Made by a program: the position numbers and the translations under genes. A stretch of DNA of 64,000 nt from Gari tellinella (lineage: Eukaryota > Mollusca > Bivalvia > Cardiida > Psammobiidae): contig OV277866.1 in NCBI GenBank assembly GCA_922989275.2, positions 38,643,246 to 38,707,245 of the forward strand, given 5' to 3'. Shown here one piece after another: positions 63,669-64,000 of this stretch (the first letter of the stretch is position 1; each line of letters begins with the position of its first letter). The notes beneath the pieces are model-generated. The model had not been told where the DNA came from and ran no database searches. It saw nothing but the letters and a program-made list of their open reading frames with translations.

Positions 63669-64000
63669 TATTGCACATACTGTCCTTGGAGGCAGTGATA
63701 CGTTCAGTTATTACCCTCGGCATTGTAGTCTACACGCACACAGGGAGCATTAGTACAGCACATTCTACAGGCTGTACAGAAATAGAATATTCATAGACAC
63801 ACTGAATGTCATTATGACATTATTGTCTTTATGGCTGAAGTGTTCAATGGATGCATAAAACCGTACATATACATGAATTTGACATCATTTAACATTGAAA
63901 TGTACCATTCATCTCTTATGCTTAGAGAAACTTGCTTGATATATTCACTAGTCTATAATTAGATACAGACCAAGAATTAGGGCATTCACCATTCACTTAA
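63669..64000. other. Unassigned
   Basis: Nothing recognised up to the window edge. Confidence 0.4.

Noticed and set aside
1..64000. CRISPR array
   Set aside because: Hairpin repeats are irregularly spaced, differ in orientation and are embedded in longer elements; there are no uniform spacers.

Overview
The window looks like animal nuclear DNA, most likely from a bivalve mollusc. It is AT-rich. I found no convincing protein-coding gene, no intact structural RNA gene and no intact transposase; every open frame is short and most simply read through repeats. The mollusc assignment is an inference from repeats I recognise: a tRNA-headed SINE with a conserved central domain (20189-20430), a long dispersed repeat ending in a GACGGAC-rich stretch and a 'gagcctttggctcaggt' tail (18597-18945), and a related 'gggccataactctgtg ... 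aacgccaaaacaatatcactctccc' repeat (28935-29395). The species cannot be read from the sequence.

Most recognisable sequence is a dense field of miniature inverted-repeat elements (MITEs), complete, nested or decayed. Working names used below, defined by their ends. TA-flanked, Tc1/mariner-pogo-like: TA-1 (CAGTGGAGAATCTGTTATTC, about 246 bp), TA-2 (CAGTAAAACCTCTCTATTAC, about 205 bp), TA-3 (CAGTCGAACTTCGATATCTC, about 193 bp), TA-4 (CAGTRCTCCCTCC, about 360 bp). TTAA-flanked, piggyBac-like: TTAA-1 (TTAACCCTTTCACT, 205-245 bp), TTAA-2 (TTAACCCTTWCCCC, about 252 bp), TTAA-3 (TTAACTCTTTCC, about 255 bp), TTAA-4 (TTAACCAATTTGTGCCC, about 225 bp). Others: hAT-like-1 (CAGGGCTCCAGATAAG), hAT-like-2 (CAGGGGTCCGTTTTATGAAA), HP-C (a hairpin starting TCGGCGTTCAAGCGAAATGA) and HP-F (a hairpin around TTTGATTGGTCAGA). 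Superfamily labels rest on end sequence and target site only.

The main result is architectural. Most of these families carry a near-perfect 60-75 nt hairpin inside the element, and the hairpins fall into two classes that do not follow the ends. Stem A (AAACAGTTTGGATCC/TGATCAGACGCC and variants) is in TA-1, TA-4, TTAA-1, TTAA-3 and TTAA-4. Stem B (TTAAAGCARGKTGAMAGTAA) is in TA-2 and TTAA-2. The same apex (GCTCCTNNAGGAGC) is found on a B stem in TA-2 and on an A stem in TTAA-3. Stems stay paired through matching changes in both arms. It reads as a hairpin cassette shared between unrelated element ends.

Regional layout. 1-17 kb: dense MITEs, including a TTAA-1 inserted into the hairpin loop of a TTAA-3 (14960-15215). 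17-27 kb: TA-4, a SINE and members of several dispersed repeat pairs. 27149-29991: a foldback element with 501-bp inverted arms and a 5-bp CTAAT duplication. 30-40 kb: MITEs, a hAT-like-2 nested in a TTAA-1, three copies of a tRNA-headed SINE. 41058-43535: a 1236-bp tandem duplication whose left edge lies in a hairpin arm. 43.5-64 kb: more MITEs, including the best preserved TTAA-1, TTAA-2, TTAA-3, TTAA-4 and HP-F copies. The long unassigned stretches are listed as such.
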